Origin: Candidatus Dojkabacteria bacterium
GTDB lineage: Bacteria; Patescibacteria; Dojkabacteria; SC72; JAFGCJ01
Assembly: GCA_016932785.1 (NCBI GenBank)
Contig: JAFGCJ010000004.1
Location: 1-64,000 of the forward strand
Direction of reading: 5' to 3'
DNA: 64,000 nt
Positions 42,887-52,217 of this stretch are shown here, piece after piece. The notes below the pieces were generated by a model that was not told where the DNA came from, ran no database searches, and saw only the letters and a program-made list of their open reading frames with translations. The position numbers and the translations under genes were made by a program. Every line of letters starts with the position of its first letter. Position 1 is the stretch's first letter.

Positions 42887-44524
42887 ATGAGTTTTACATT
42901 GGATAGCATGTCGAAGGTACTCTATAGAAAATATAGATCTCAGAGATTTGGCGAACTTATTGGTCAGGAGCATATTGCTTCTATTTTGAAGAATGCAGTA
43001 GCTCAAAATCAGATTTCTCATGCATATTTATTCTATGGCCCTCGCGGTTTAGGGAAGACGAGCACGGCAAGGATCTTGGCTAAAGCTGTTGACTGCCTCC
43101 AGCTTCAGCCGGATGGTGAACCTTGCTGTAAATGTGAAAACTGCGTCGCTATCCAGGAGGGCCGTTTTCTTGATCTAATAGAGATTGATGCCGCTTCAAA
43201 CAGGGGTATTGATCAGATAAGAGAACTTAAAGAGAGGATTGAGTTTTCGCCTACAGAGGGCAAGTACAAGGTCTATATTATAGATGAGGTACATATGCTT
43301 ACAACCGAAGCCTTTAATGCGCTTCTAAAGACCCTGGAGGAGCCTCCAGCCCATGCTATACTGATTCTTGCAACGACTGAGATACATAAAGTTCCTGCGA
43401 CTATTCTTTCCCGGTGCCAGAGATTTGATTTTCGCCTTGGAACTGATGATGAGATTGCGGCTTTGTTGGACAAGGTATCTAAGGAGGAAAAGGTTAAAAT
43501 TGAGGAGGATGCGAGGGATCTTATCGTTACAAACGCGCGTGGGAGCTACAGAGATGCTCTTTCGCTTCTTGACGTAATAGTTAGTGGTCAGAAGAAGAGT
43601 AAGAATCCTCGGAATATTACTGAAGAAGAGGTTAGAGCGGTGCTTGGACTCGCTGATAGTACTATGGCCTACTTCTTTTTAGAGAAAATCGTGTCTGGAG
43701 AGGGAGGAGAAGCTCTGGATCTTATTCAAGAGCTTGCCCAGAAAGGTGTAAATCTAGGGCAATTTGTTAAGTTTGTGCTTTCAGTACTTCGAGAAATTTT
43801 AATTGATGGTCTGAAGGGCGAAATTGAGGGTAGTGAGTATTCCTTTGCGAAAAATCTTGATCGGGAGAAAACTTTGAAATTGATAAATCTTTTTGTAGAG
43901 GCCGAGAGATCTCTTAAGGATGCTGTTGTGCCGACTCTTCCTCTCGAGGTTCTTGTTGCTGATTCGATTGCATATTTCGGAGAAAACAGTGAGGGAGTCG
44001 ACATGGGTACGGATAGTAGGTCTGGAGGACAGGGATCCTCGAACAGTGGAAATTCCAAAGCTTCTAAATCGATAGGTGCTGTTAGTTCGAAAAAGAAGTC
44101 ATCGAAATCTAGCACTAAGGATGCAAAGAAATCAAAGGTTCCGACAGCCAGTCAGGTAAAGGCAAAATGGGGGCAGGTTATTAAGGAGATAAGAGTTTAT
44201 AACAGTCATCTCCATGCTTTCTTGTCTAGAGCTGAAATTACTGGTGTCGAAGATGGGAAACTCAAACTTGCCGTCGCTTTCGATTTTCATAAGGATAGGA
44301 TAGAGTGTGCCAAAAGCAAAGATGCTATTGCGGAGGTTTTCCTGAAGTTATTTGGTGTTGCAATTGGTGTCGAGTGTGAGGTTGATGACTCGATAAGGTC
44401 AAACGTTGCCCCTGCTGATGTTGTAATTGTAAGTGAGGCCAAAAGCTCTGTAAGTAGTGGGGGAGCATCGAATATTTATGATAGTGTTGCTGAAGTTTTT
44501 GGCGAAGATATTGAAGATATATAG
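42887..44524 (+). CDS. dnaX: DNA polymerase III subunit gamma/tau
   Basis: A 545-residue clamp-loader ATPase: VLYRKYRSQRFGELIGQEHI, Walker A YGPRGLGKTSTARILA, a zinc module (CCKCENC with an upstream Cys), Walker B IIDEVHML, and sensor LSRCQRFDF. A Ser/Lys-rich linker (residues 370-425) is followed by a tau-like C-terminal domain (VKAKWGQVIKEIRVYNSHLH). ATG codons at 42887 and 42908 are both possible; the second, beginning MSKVLYRKYR, is closer to the family start. It heads a dnaX-ybaB-recR operon, the common arrangement. Confidence 0.96.
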   Translation: MSFTLDSMSKVLYRKYRSQRFGELIGQEHIASILKNAVAQNQISHAYLFYGPRGLGKTSTARILAKAVDCLQLQPDGEPCCKCENCVAIQEGRFLDLIEIDAASNRGIDQIRELKERIEFSPTEGKYKVYIIDEVHMLTTEAFNALLKTLEEPPAHAILILATTEIHKVPATILSRCQRFDFRLGTDDEIAALLDKVSKEEKVKIEEDARDLIVTNARGSYRDALSLLDVIVSGQKKSKNPRNITEEEVRAVLGLADSTMAYFFLEKIVSGEGGEALDLIQELAQKGVNLGQFVKFVLSVLREILIDGLKGEIEGSEYSFAKNLDREKTLKLINLFVEAERSLKDAVVPTLPLEVLVADSIAYFGENSEGVDMGTDSRSGGQGSSNSGNSKASKSIGAVSSKKKSSKSSTKDAKKSKVPTASQVKAKWGQVIKEIRVYNSHLHAFLSRAEITGVEDGKLKLAVAFDFHKDRIECAKSKDAIAEVFLKLFGVAIGVECEVDDSIRSNVAPADVVIVSEAKSSVSSGGASNIYDSVAEVFGEDIEDI

Positions 44525-44598
44525 CTATTACATATCCCTTTTTCCTTTTTGATTATGGTATCATTATCCTGAAAGTTTAAATTTTCTATAGAAAAATA

Positions 44599-44904
44599 AT
44601 GGCAAATGCTTTTACTCAGATGAAGGATCTCTACAAGATGCAGCGAGAGGCCAAAAAGATGCAAAATGAAATGCGCAAAATAAAAGTATCCGGTGAATCA
44701 AAGCGTGGAAGTGTTCGTATGTATTTCAATGGAGCACAGGAAATTGAGAATATAACAATCGATGAGGAGCTCTTGGATCCAGAAAGACAGGATGAGTTGG
44801 TGGAGGCTGTAAAGCAGGCATATAAGGACTATCAGAAAAAATTGCAGAAGCAGATGATGAAAAACTTTGATATGAACCAACTGCGTGGTATGCTTGGGAG
44901 CTAG
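44599..44904 (+). CDS. ybaB: YbaB/EbfC nucleoid-associated protein
   Basis: A 101-residue protein: FTQMKDLYKMQREAKKMQNE helix at the start, SVRMYFNGAQEIENITIDEE strands and LVEAVKQAYKDYQKKLQKQM helix. It is a small DNA-binding dimer, always placed between dnaX and recR. Confidence 0.95.
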   Translation: MANAFTQMKDLYKMQREAKKMQNEMRKIKVSGESKRGSVRMYFNGAQEIENITIDEELLDPERQDELVEAVKQAYKDYQKKLQKQMMKNFDMNQLRGMLGS

Positions 44905-44931
44905 TCCTGCGTTAATTGAGTTTTATTCGTG

Positions 44932-45582
44932 ATGTCAGTTCTTCCGAAAAGTGTTGAGAAAGTAATAGAGGCTTTCGGCCGTCTTCCTGGTGTAGGGCCG
45001 AAATCTGCTTCGAGAATGGCCTATTTTTTTCTTAGAGCTCCTAAAGAAAGAGCGGAGGAGCTTGCTGAGGCCTTGGTTAAGATGAAAGAGTCAACGGTTA
45101 GGTGTTCTCTTTGTCAGAACGTAGCAGACTCTGATCCCTGTGGTATTTGTGCTGACTCTTCTAGAAATGGACTGCAGATTTGTGTTGTAGAAGAACCTTT
45201 AGACGTAGTAGCTATAGAGAGTGCCGGGATATTTAGAGGTTTGTATTTTGTTCTTGGTGGTGTGATATCTCCGGCTGATGGAATTGGGCCAGAAGAACTC
45301 AGGATGAGAGAGTTTAGAAATCGGTTGAAAGATATCATATCAGGTGCTTCGGAGACGAGGAATATAGAAGAAACACTAGAGGTTGTGGTGGCCACAAATC
45401 CTAGTTTAGAAGGAGAAGCGACGGCTGCTTATGTTTTTGATTTAGTAAAGACATTGCGAAAGGGTTTGGATTTCGAAATTACCGTGAGCAGGCTAGCTCG
45501 TGGACTACCAACAGGTGCTGACCTTGAATATGCTGATAGAACTACGTTGAAAAAGGCATTGGAAGGCCGGACAAAGATGTAG
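44932..45582 (+). CDS. recR: Recombination mediator RecR
   Basis: A 216-residue protein: helix-hairpin-helix FGRLPGVGPKSASRMAYFFL, zinc finger CSLCQNVADSDPCGIC, and a Toprim domain (QICVVEEPLDVVAIES, VVVATNPSLEGEATAAYV). With RecFO or RecO it loads RecA at gaps. A GTG directly precedes the ATG. It is the last gene of the dnaX-ybaB-recR unit. Confidence 0.96.
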   Translation: MSVLPKSVEKVIEAFGRLPGVGPKSASRMAYFFLRAPKERAEELAEALVKMKESTVRCSLCQNVADSDPCGICADSSRNGLQICVVEEPLDVVAIESAGIFRGLYFVLGGVISPADGIGPEELRMREFRNRLKDIISGASETRNIEETLEVVVATNPSLEGEATAAYVFDLVKTLRKGLDFEITVSRLARGLPTGADLEYADRTTLKKALEGRTKM

Positions 45583-45673
45583 CCTTTGTTGCCATTGATG
45601 GTCTTAGGTTTGAGAAATTTTCCCCGCTTTGGTATTTTGTAGATAGTCGTTCAATTGTTAATCTTCATTCCGG

Positions 45674-47650
45674 ATGAATGGTAGCAGTAGTATTGAAAAA
45701 GTGTTTTGTCCTTATTGTGGATGCGGGTGCAGACTGATTCTTGAGTCGTCTAATGACGGTCTCGTAGTTAAGCCGGATGGTCAGGATCCTGTTAGTCAAG
45801 GTAGACCTTGCGTTAAGGGTTTAAAGATCAACGAGGTACTTGAAAGCGGCAGAGTAAAAACTCCAATGATAAAGGACCAAAAGAGTGGCAAATTGAGAGA
45901 GTGTACCTGGGAAGAGGCTTTTGCTGCTATCAAAGGGAAAATAGACGGGATGCAGAAAGCGTATGGATTTGAAAAGCTTCGAGACAAGATTTTCTTTATC
46001 GGGTCAGGAGAAACTACGAATGAAGCGAATTATCTTATGTCTAAGCTGTGCCGAAGTTATTTTAGATCGAATAACATTGATAGTTGTGCAAGGCTCTGCC
46101 ATGCGGCGACAGCTGTGGGCTTTGGTAGAATTTTCGGAATGAAGGCAATTCCTAAGTACAGAGTGGAGGATTTAAAAGCTGCTGATGGCTTTCTTTTTGT
46201 TGGCTCTGATCCTCTGGAGGATTATCCCGTCTTGTTTAACAGGGTTATTGAGGCAAAGAAACATGGTGCCAAGGTTGTTACCGTAGATGTTGCAGAGAGT
46301 GGTACAACTTCGCAGTCAGATGTATTTTTGAAGCTGAATCCGGGCGGAATCTTACCTATGATTTCTCACCTTGTGGTGCGGCTGGTTGATGGAGGGGACA
46401 TAAGCCGTAATGCTAAAGCAATTTCGGGCTTTACTGATTTTGTGAAATCTGCAAGGGATGTTTCTCAGGCGAATCCGCTTTCTTCTTTCGGCTTTAGCCG
46501 GGATGATATGGATGTTTTGTATGACTCTGTGAATGAGGCTAAGAAACTAGTTATTGGTTTTGGAATGGGACTTACTCAGCATATGAATGGTGTACAGAAT
46601 GTTATTGCCATTACTGGACTCTCGGTTGTTATGAATGCAATTCTTTTTCCGAACAGGGGAAAGGTGAATGTTCAGGGAGCTGGGGATGTTGGGGCGGATC
46701 CGTCTTGGAGGCCAAGGAAGGATGTTGAGTTGAGCAGTAACGGATGGTCTGAAGGTTTTATTGGACATGAAGGAAAAACTATGACGGAGGCACTTTATGA
46801 TAGGGAAATTGATTTCGTTTGGGTAATGGATGGTAACCCTTCTCATTCGATGCCCGACCTGAACAGTCTGGATAGGTCTCTTGAGGATAAGTTTGTTATA
46901 TATCAGCATCATCACGTAGGAAGAACAATGGAATTTGCTGATGTTGTATTGCCAAGTAAAATGATAACCGAGGAGCTGGGGTCATTTACAAATGGGGAGA
47001 GAAGGGTGAGAGGTAATTTTCCACTAGGTGACAATAGAAAAAAAACTATAGGAGGCGAAGATGGGGCATTGGCGAATGCTGAGATACTAATGAAATTTTC
47101 ATCTTTTCTTGAGATCGAAGGCTTTGATTTTGATTCGTATAGGTCGGTTTTCGAGGAGATCATCAAGGTGGTTCCTGGTTATGATGGCCTTGATTTTGAA
47201 GAAGTATTATCTAATGAAGGACAATTTGCTAATAAGAACCCTATCTTTTTGAGGCTTAGAAAATATAAGTATGATGTGAGTCATTTCTCTGGAGAAGGTG
47301 ATTTTCCTTATGTTTTCACTACAGCAAGAGACAGATTCCAGTTTTGTTCTGGAGAAACTTCAAGAAGCAGTATATCTCTTCGGAATCTATCTAAGGAGCC
47401 TTTTGTTTATATGAATCCGGATGATGCACATAACGTAGGGATTAGCGACGGGTCATTGATAAAGATTATCTCAAGGGCGGGTTCAATCACAGCTGAGGTC
47501 AAAGTTAATGCGTCAATTTCAAAAAGGGTTTTGGTTGCACCTTTTCACTATGAAAAACTGCTTGTAAACAAATTGACCCCCTTGGACTTGGATCCGGAGT
47601 CTATGACCCCTTGTTATAAGGAGGTTCATGTCAGGGTTGAGAAGGGGTAG
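45674..47650 (+). CDS. Molybdopterin oxidoreductase, formate-dehydrogenase alpha-like, orphan
   Basis: A 658-residue protein with the N-terminal 4Fe-4S motif (CPYCGCGC ... GRPCVKG), a complete molybdopterin oxidoreductase core and a dinucleotide-binding C-terminal domain (VFTTARDRFQFCSGETSRSS, MNPDDAHNVGISDGSLIKI). The metal-ligand cysteine lies in SCARLCHAATAVGFGR, where formate dehydrogenases have Cys or selenocysteine followed by His; the usual CHSPT or UHGPS is changed to CHAATA. No electron-transfer subunit, chaperone or molybdopterin biosynthesis gene lies nearby. The substrate is uncertain: formate or another two-electron donor. Its stop is 3 bases from the convergent surface-protein gene. 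Confidence 0.82.
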   Translation: MNGSSSIEKVFCPYCGCGCRLILESSNDGLVVKPDGQDPVSQGRPCVKGLKINEVLESGRVKTPMIKDQKSGKLRECTWEEAFAAIKGKIDGMQKAYGFEKLRDKIFFIGSGETTNEANYLMSKLCRSYFRSNNIDSCARLCHAATAVGFGRIFGMKAIPKYRVEDLKAADGFLFVGSDPLEDYPVLFNRVIEAKKHGAKVVTVDVAESGTTSQSDVFLKLNPGGILPMISHLVVRLVDGGDISRNAKAISGFTDFVKSARDVSQANPLSSFGFSRDDMDVLYDSVNEAKKLVIGFGMGLTQHMNGVQNVIAITGLSVVMNAILFPNRGKVNVQGAGDVGADPSWRPRKDVELSSNGWSEGFIGHEGKTMTEALYDREIDFVWVMDGNPSHSMPDLNSLDRSLEDKFVIYQHHHVGRTMEFADVVLPSKMITEELGSFTNGERRVRGNFPLGDNRKKTIGGEDGALANAEILMKFSSFLEIEGFDFDSYRSVFEEIIKVVPGYDGLDFEEVLSNEGQFANKNPIFLRLRKYKYDVSHFSGEGDFPYVFTTARDRFQFCSGETSRSSISLRNLSKEPFVYMNPDDAHNVGISDGSLIKIISRAGSITAEVKVNASISKRVLVAPFHYEKLLVNKLTPLDLDPESMTPCYKEVHVRVEKG

Positions 47651-47653
47651 CTT

Positions 47654-50600
47654 TTATGGAGTAAAATATCCTAGTCCTTCAGCAATTCTTACGAAGAACC
47701 CATCAGACGGATCCAGTGGAAAGTCTTGTCCATACTCCTGATGCTCAGAATCTTCGTACTGTAGGCCTGAATATTTTTGTGTCGAGTTGTTCCAGGCTGA
47801 AACATTGTTAAGCTTGAATTCTTCATCGTCATTTACTGCCGAGATGAAGCTGCTGGCCGTGTAGCTTTTATCTGAACCGTGAATACCGATCAGGTTCCAT
47901 CCTTCAGTCATGTATATTCGGACAGGTTTTGTGTATTTACTTCCACGTAGGGTCAGTTCAACAGGTTTTTGCATGGTAACGACGTAGCCTCTTGCCGGCT
48001 GTATGTCGAAGTCTTCGCCGTAGGTACTATTTTCACGCGTGGTATAGGATATCCATTTTCCGCTGAAGTAGGAGTCAACTGCGACAGCGTATCCTCCCTG
48101 TTCTTTAATTACACTTAGGAGATCACTGGCGCTAGAGATTTCTTCTGTGTATATAGGGAAAGAGAGAAAGTTTTTACCCTTAGTAAGTGTATAGCGGACA
48201 ACTTCACTGACTTTGCTTATTTCTATGCCTTCTACATCGTCAAGGTATTCTTCTCCTTCGTCTTTGGTCAGGTTACCATTTTGATCATAGTAGAACCTCA
48301 CTTCGAAGTTGCTATCATCGAATTTAGAAACGTATGGAGAAAGAATGTGGTATTCATCTGAGGTAACTTGGTACTCTCCAGTATCGTCGACTTTGATAGA
48401 TGATGTGCCGAGGACACTGGCCTCTTCGTCTGCGGTTATTCCTGTGGATGCAGTAATGTCTTGATTAACAATATAGCTTACCTTTTCGCCATTTACCTTC
48501 AGCTCCGCGTTATCCCAATATGAGTCACTGTTTCTGTATGGGTATTGATTATTGCTTCTGATAAATACGGTTACCTTGTTTGAGTTTGTGTCGGCAGATA
48601 TAGAGAGCTTTTTCCATTGGGCAGATTGTTCAGGATCAACGTTCGGTAGGAGTTCGAGGTTTGACCATTTGACTGAGGAGGAATGGGGATCAACTCCTCC
48701 GCTTGGATCTATTCCTACTGCTCCAAAAAAACTTTCTTTTATTACTGTATCTTTTCCGTCGGACCATCCATGTCCTGAGACAGAAAATTCTACTGAACGT
48801 TTGCCCGATCCTGAGATTTGTACAGTGGTGTAGACTCCAGCATTGTGAGTTCCATAGGTTGTAAATAGTTGAAGAGATCCGCCCGATATTACGCGGTTTC
48901 CGACCGTAGACTTTTTATATTCTGGCCTTCTGCAGGCATCTGACTCTGCGGGGTCGCATACGAAGTTTCCGCAGGACCCGTTGCAACTGTCATACCAAGC
49001 ATGCCAACCAGAGGGAACGTTAAGTTCCGGTGCTCCGTCGGCCCTAAATTCTCCATCAAAGCTTCCATTGAAAGATGATTCCACTGTAGATCCAGAAGGG
49101 GATACGGGTACTGGTTGGTCTTTTGGGGCGTCTACGTTTCCAGATGGTTGGATGTTTTCGATTTCTACATCTGTGCTGCCTTCTTGGGGTATTTGATAAG
49201 ATGTCATAGTGCAGTGATCGATAAGTTCTCTTCTTAGTTTTTGATCATTCCAGAGGTCTTGGTGGTAGTTGAAATCTGGGTCTTTGTTTAGCCCTGATGC
49301 GTCAAAGATTAGGATTACCTCGACAAAATCTAGATCTTCTATTTCGTCTAGCTCATTTTTGAAATCATCCCAGGATTTTTCTGTATTTATTTTTCCAGTT
49401 TCTGTAAGGAAGATTTTGTCAGGAAGTTCGCCTTTATCCTTTAGGTAATTATGGAAGTTTTTTAGATCGTCAGATATGTCTTTATCTCCAATCATGTAGT
49501 GATTTACTGCCATGGCATAGAGATTTTTTGCTTCGCCAGAAAAGTCTGAATTGCCCAGCATTTTGTTTAAATATTCCTTTGCAGAGTACTTGGTTCCTGG
49601 AACGTCATCTGTATTTACGAGATCAAGGTTGGGCCCGATAAGCTTTATGCCTGAGTCGTCAGCATTTCTTGAGAGGTAACCTTCCTCACGGATTGTCTTG
49701 ATAACATCTGATATAAATTTGGCTTCTGTGTTTGGATCTTTGTATTCAGCGGCGTTGGGTTCATTATGACCAGCGTGGATAAATAGGCCGTTGGGTGGGA
49801 GAGTGCTGTTTTCGAGGAGTTTATCGTAGAGCTTAATGATATTATTTGCATAAGTTTTTCTGTTTGATGCGTTGTCAATTCGAAGTATTAGTGAAATGCC
49901 TGCGTCGTCGGCATTTCTAATTGTGTCGTAGTAGACAAGCTCTAAGGTGTGGGTTTGTGCATCGGGGGCAATAACCTCGGCCCAACGCATATTGGCATCT
50001 GAAATTGTCTTGAAGTCTTTGAATCCGATTGGTATCCAGGAGGCAGTATGTTCACCGAATTTTTTACACTTTTGAGATGAGACCCGGCCTGCTGCAATAT
50101 TTACCGTTTTGTAGACCTCGGTTCTTTCAGCCATTGTAATAGTAACTTCCTCCCCACCGGCGTTTTTACACTCAACGCCATTATTGAAAGCTTTTACGAC
50201 ATAGGTTTTTCCGAGACCTCGATCTCCAAGCAGGGCCGTGGAAACGTAACTTCCGTTTGGATAGTTGCTAAGTATCACTTCTCCGGTTTCTTTGTCGAAT
50301 AAACTTAGGGTTACTGTTTCAGGTTTGTACAGGTAAGTGTGGTTGTAGTGCGCAACAAGTCCAAGCCTGAATTTGGATGGGTCAGGACAGTTGTTTGGGT
50401 TTATGCCCTCACTCCAGTGGACATTGGTATCGCATTGAACTCTTACTCCGCCGAATACACCGTCCTCGTAGCAGGAGTTGGAGGTATCAGCCAGGATGTA
50501 GGAGGAAAGCTTTGAAGAGTTTTCTTCCGCGATTTGCTCTTCTGGCTGTAAGCTGATAGATGGTACCGGTTGATCAAGTTGACTCTGGGCAATATACTGC

Positions 50601-51223
50601 ATGGACTCGTAGCCTTCTGCCTCAATGTAGATTTTTTCTATATAGATATCCTCTTCAGGAGATAGTTTATTTATATCGAAACTGTATCCACCTTCATCAT
50701 TGGTAACACTTGATAGGAATGTCTTGTCATCCAAGGTGAGAAACACCATCACGTTGCTCAGACCGTTGTATTTTTCATCGTAGATTGTTCCATAGACTCT
50801 GTCGGCTGTTGTTTTGGACTCTTCTGAAACAGGTTTCGTCTTGACGGTAATACTCGGAGAGAGTTGAGGAATAAAGGAAGGAATATACGGGTTTAGAACC
50901 TGGATTCTGTATTCTGAATCTGGGGTCAGGTCTTCGAATGTAACGTGGTGACTTGCTCTGGACTCTGAAACCTCATCGTCCCTGTCATCTGAGCTAACTG
51001 TGTATTTTGATTCTGAAGAGATCAGTTTGATTCTGGTCTCTGTCTGTTTTTCAGTTTTCCAAAACACAGAAAAACTATTTGAGTCTAGATTTGTCACTAT
51101 TATTGCCTGTGTTTCAGATTCTCGGCTAGCCAGATATAGGAGAAGTCCCAATATGGTACCGATAGCTAACCCGACACCAAATATCTTTAGAGTAAAGACG
51201 AGACCATTTTTCAGTCGTTCCAT
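47654..51223 (-). CDS. Giant anchored surface protein with GH-A-like barrel and duplicated C-terminal module
   Basis: A 1189-residue protein. It has an N-terminal membrane anchor (LVFTLKIFGVGLAIGTILGL), a fibronectin-III-like domain, a carboxypeptidase-regulatory-like domain (GTIYDEKYNGLSNVMVFLTL), and a central region like a clan GH-A glycoside hydrolase barrel, with Asn-Glu-Pro in GHNEPNAAEY (nt about 49750-49775) and a second Glu in FLTETG as likely acid/base and nucleophile. A beta-sandwich (GWSDGKDTVIKESFFGAVGI) follows. The C-terminus has two copies of a roughly 85-residue module (KNFLSFPIYTEE...GEDFDIQPARGYVV and GWNLIGI...PSDGFFVRI) also found in the protein at 52218. The ATG at 51223 is chosen because a promoter (TTGATC-17-TATACT) ends 6 bases before it. 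It may act on envelope or host glycans. Confidence 0.78.
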   Translation of the reverse strand: MERLKNGLVFTLKIFGVGLAIGTILGLLLYLASRESETQAIIVTNLDSNSFSVFWKTEKQTETRIKLISSESKYTVSSDDRDDEVSESRASHHVTFEDLTPDSEYRIQVLNPYIPSFIPQLSPSITVKTKPVSEESKTTADRVYGTIYDEKYNGLSNVMVFLTLDDKTFLSSVTNDEGGYSFDINKLSPEEDIYIEKIYIEAEGYESMQYIAQSQLDQPVPSISLQPEEQIAEENSSKLSSYILADTSNSCYEDGVFGGVRVQCDTNVHWSEGINPNNCPDPSKFRLGLVAHYNHTYLYKPETVTLSLFDKETGEVILSNYPNGSYVSTALLGDRGLGKTYVVKAFNNGVECKNAGGEEVTITMAERTEVYKTVNIAAGRVSSQKCKKFGEHTASWIPIGFKDFKTISDANMRWAEVIAPDAQTHTLELVYYDTIRNADDAGISLILRIDNASNRKTYANNIIKLYDKLLENSTLPPNGLFIHAGHNEPNAAEYKDPNTEAKFISDVIKTIREEGYLSRNADDSGIKLIGPNLDLVNTDDVPGTKYSAKEYLNKMLGNSDFSGEAKNLYAMAVNHYMIGDKDISDDLKNFHNYLKDKGELPDKIFLTETGKINTEKSWDDFKNELDEIEDLDFVEVILIFDASGLNKDPDFNYHQDLWNDQKLRRELIDHCTMTSYQIPQEGSTDVEIENIQPSGNVDAPKDQPVPVSPSGSTVESSFNGSFDGEFRADGAPELNVPSGWHAWYDSCNGSCGNFVCDPAESDACRRPEYKKSTVGNRVISGGSLQLFTTYGTHNAGVYTTVQISGSGKRSVEFSVSGHGWSDGKDTVIKESFFGAVGIDPSGGVDPHSSSVKWSNLELLPNVDPEQSAQWKKLSISADTNSNKVTVFIRSNNQYPYRNSDSYWDNAELKVNGEKVSYIVNQDITASTGITADEEASVLGTSSIKVDDTGEYQVTSDEYHILSPYVSKFDDSNFEVRFYYDQNGNLTKDEGEEYLDDVEGIEISKVSEVVRYTLTKGKNFLSFPIYTEEISSASDLLSVIKEQGGYAVAVDSYFSGKWISYTTRENSTYGEDFDIQPARGYVVTMQKPVELTLRGSKYTKPVRIYMTEGWNLIGIHGSDKSYTASSFISAVNDDEEFKLNNVSAWNNSTQKYSGLQYEDSEHQEYGQDFPLDPSDGFFVRIAEGLGYFTP

Positions 51224-51229
51224 ACTTTT

Positions 51230-51258
51230 AGTATATACTTCAAAGGTTTTGTGATCAA
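51230..51258 (-). promoter_or_regulatory. Promoter of the giant surface protein, 6 bases before its ATG
   Basis: TTGATC (51253-51258), a 17-base spacer and TATACT (51230-51235) on the minus strand, then AAAAGT and the ATG at 51223. It predicts a leaderless mRNA. Confidence 0.65.
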
Positions 51259-51330
51259 ATAGTTTGCTTGCATGGGGCATAATGGTGGTATGTTCTCTCT
51301 GAAGAATTTACATATTAAGGAATTATAGAC

Positions 51331-51343
51331 GTCGAGTCTCGAC
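51331..51343. promoter_or_regulatory. Palindrome between divergent envelope genes
   Basis: GTCGAGTCTCGAC is a perfect 13-base palindrome midway between the giant surface protein and lipoprotein genes; it could bind a regulator of both. Confidence 0.3.
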
Positions 51344-51416
51344 AACATAACGGTCCACTACGTGACGATTTTTACTTTTATAAAGCCCTTTTTTCTGGTA
51401 TCATCCCATGACGATT

Positions 51417-52070
51417 ATGTCCTCACAAAGAATATCTGCAGCAAAGAAGGGAATAATATTGTTTTCACTTGCAGCCGCCTCATTGGCGGTGGGTGGATGT
51501 TCACCTGCAAAGAGTTATGATTCTCCAGCCAGACCTACGGTAAAACCGAGTGGTGAACTTGTTAATAGGGATATATTTGTGACAAGAGATAATGCTGCTC
51601 CAGTTTTTGAGAGTGTTCAATGGAGAAACTGGGTTGAAGTAACTCCTGGTGATTCTTTTCTTATACTTCCTGATCGCTCTCTTCAGCCATGGAAGGCTGA
51701 AGTTGGAGTTGTTAAGACAACTAATGTTGCATATGTGGATTTGTATTATCCGGTTGAGAGTGTTGTCCATCATGATTCCTATGATGGAGGCTACAATTAT
51801 AGTATAGACTGGCCTTCGGGGCCTTTTTTGAGGGCGGAGTTTTCGATGGAACAGGCTCAAGGTGGAGGTTCGTTTAATGGAGGCTGTCTTAACTTTCAAA
51901 GTCTGGACGGTGGAGGACCTCCGAATTTTAATGTGCCATTAGGGTTTGAAGTAGATAACGGTGGGATTACATTTTACAGAGAAGGAGAATGTATTTCTGA
52001 CAAGGTGAGTTCTGTTGAAGGTTTGGATACTATGGATGGTACCTGGATGCTTGGGGCGTGGTCAAAGTAG
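51417..52070 (+). CDS. Lipoprotein of unknown function
   Basis: A 217-residue protein (220 if the ATG at 51408 is used) with a lipoprotein signal: basic start, hydrophobic stretch IILFSLAAASLAVGG and the lipobox cysteine in VGGCSPAKSYD. The mature part is beta-rich with many Gly, Tyr and Trp (VYYPVESVVHHD-like strands, DGGYNYSIDWPSGPFLRAEF). No domain was recognised. A TATCAT -10 (51399-51404) lies 3 bases before the first ATG and 12 before the second, which favours the second. It lies in a block of envelope genes. Confidence 0.75.
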   Translation: MSSQRISAAKKGIILFSLAAASLAVGGCSPAKSYDSPARPTVKPSGELVNRDIFVTRDNAAPVFESVQWRNWVEVTPGDSFLILPDRSLQPWKAEVGVVKTTNVAYVDLYYPVESVVHHDSYDGGYNYSIDWPSGPFLRAEFSMEQAQGGGSFNGGCLNFQSLDGGGPPNFNVPLGFEVDNGGITFYREGECISDKVSSVEGLDTMDGTWMLGAWSK

Positions 52071-52180
52071 CTATTTCTCAAAGCTGACTCAGGAAGTACT
52101 CAGCAGTGCAAGCCAGATAGAAAAAATACTATAAGACTCCACGCGTAATTCTTCGATCAGTTCTGAGCGTATTAAAGGCT

Positions 52181-52209
52181 TTGTAAAAACTGTCTTTCCA
52201 TTATATATT
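52181..52209 (+). promoter_or_regulatory. Promoter of the anchored phosphoesterase, 8 bases before its ATG
   Basis: TTGTAA (52181-52186), a 17-base spacer, TATATT (52204-52209), then 8 bases to the ATG at 52218. It predicts a leaderless mRNA. Confidence 0.6.
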
Positions 52210-52217
52210 GTTAATAT

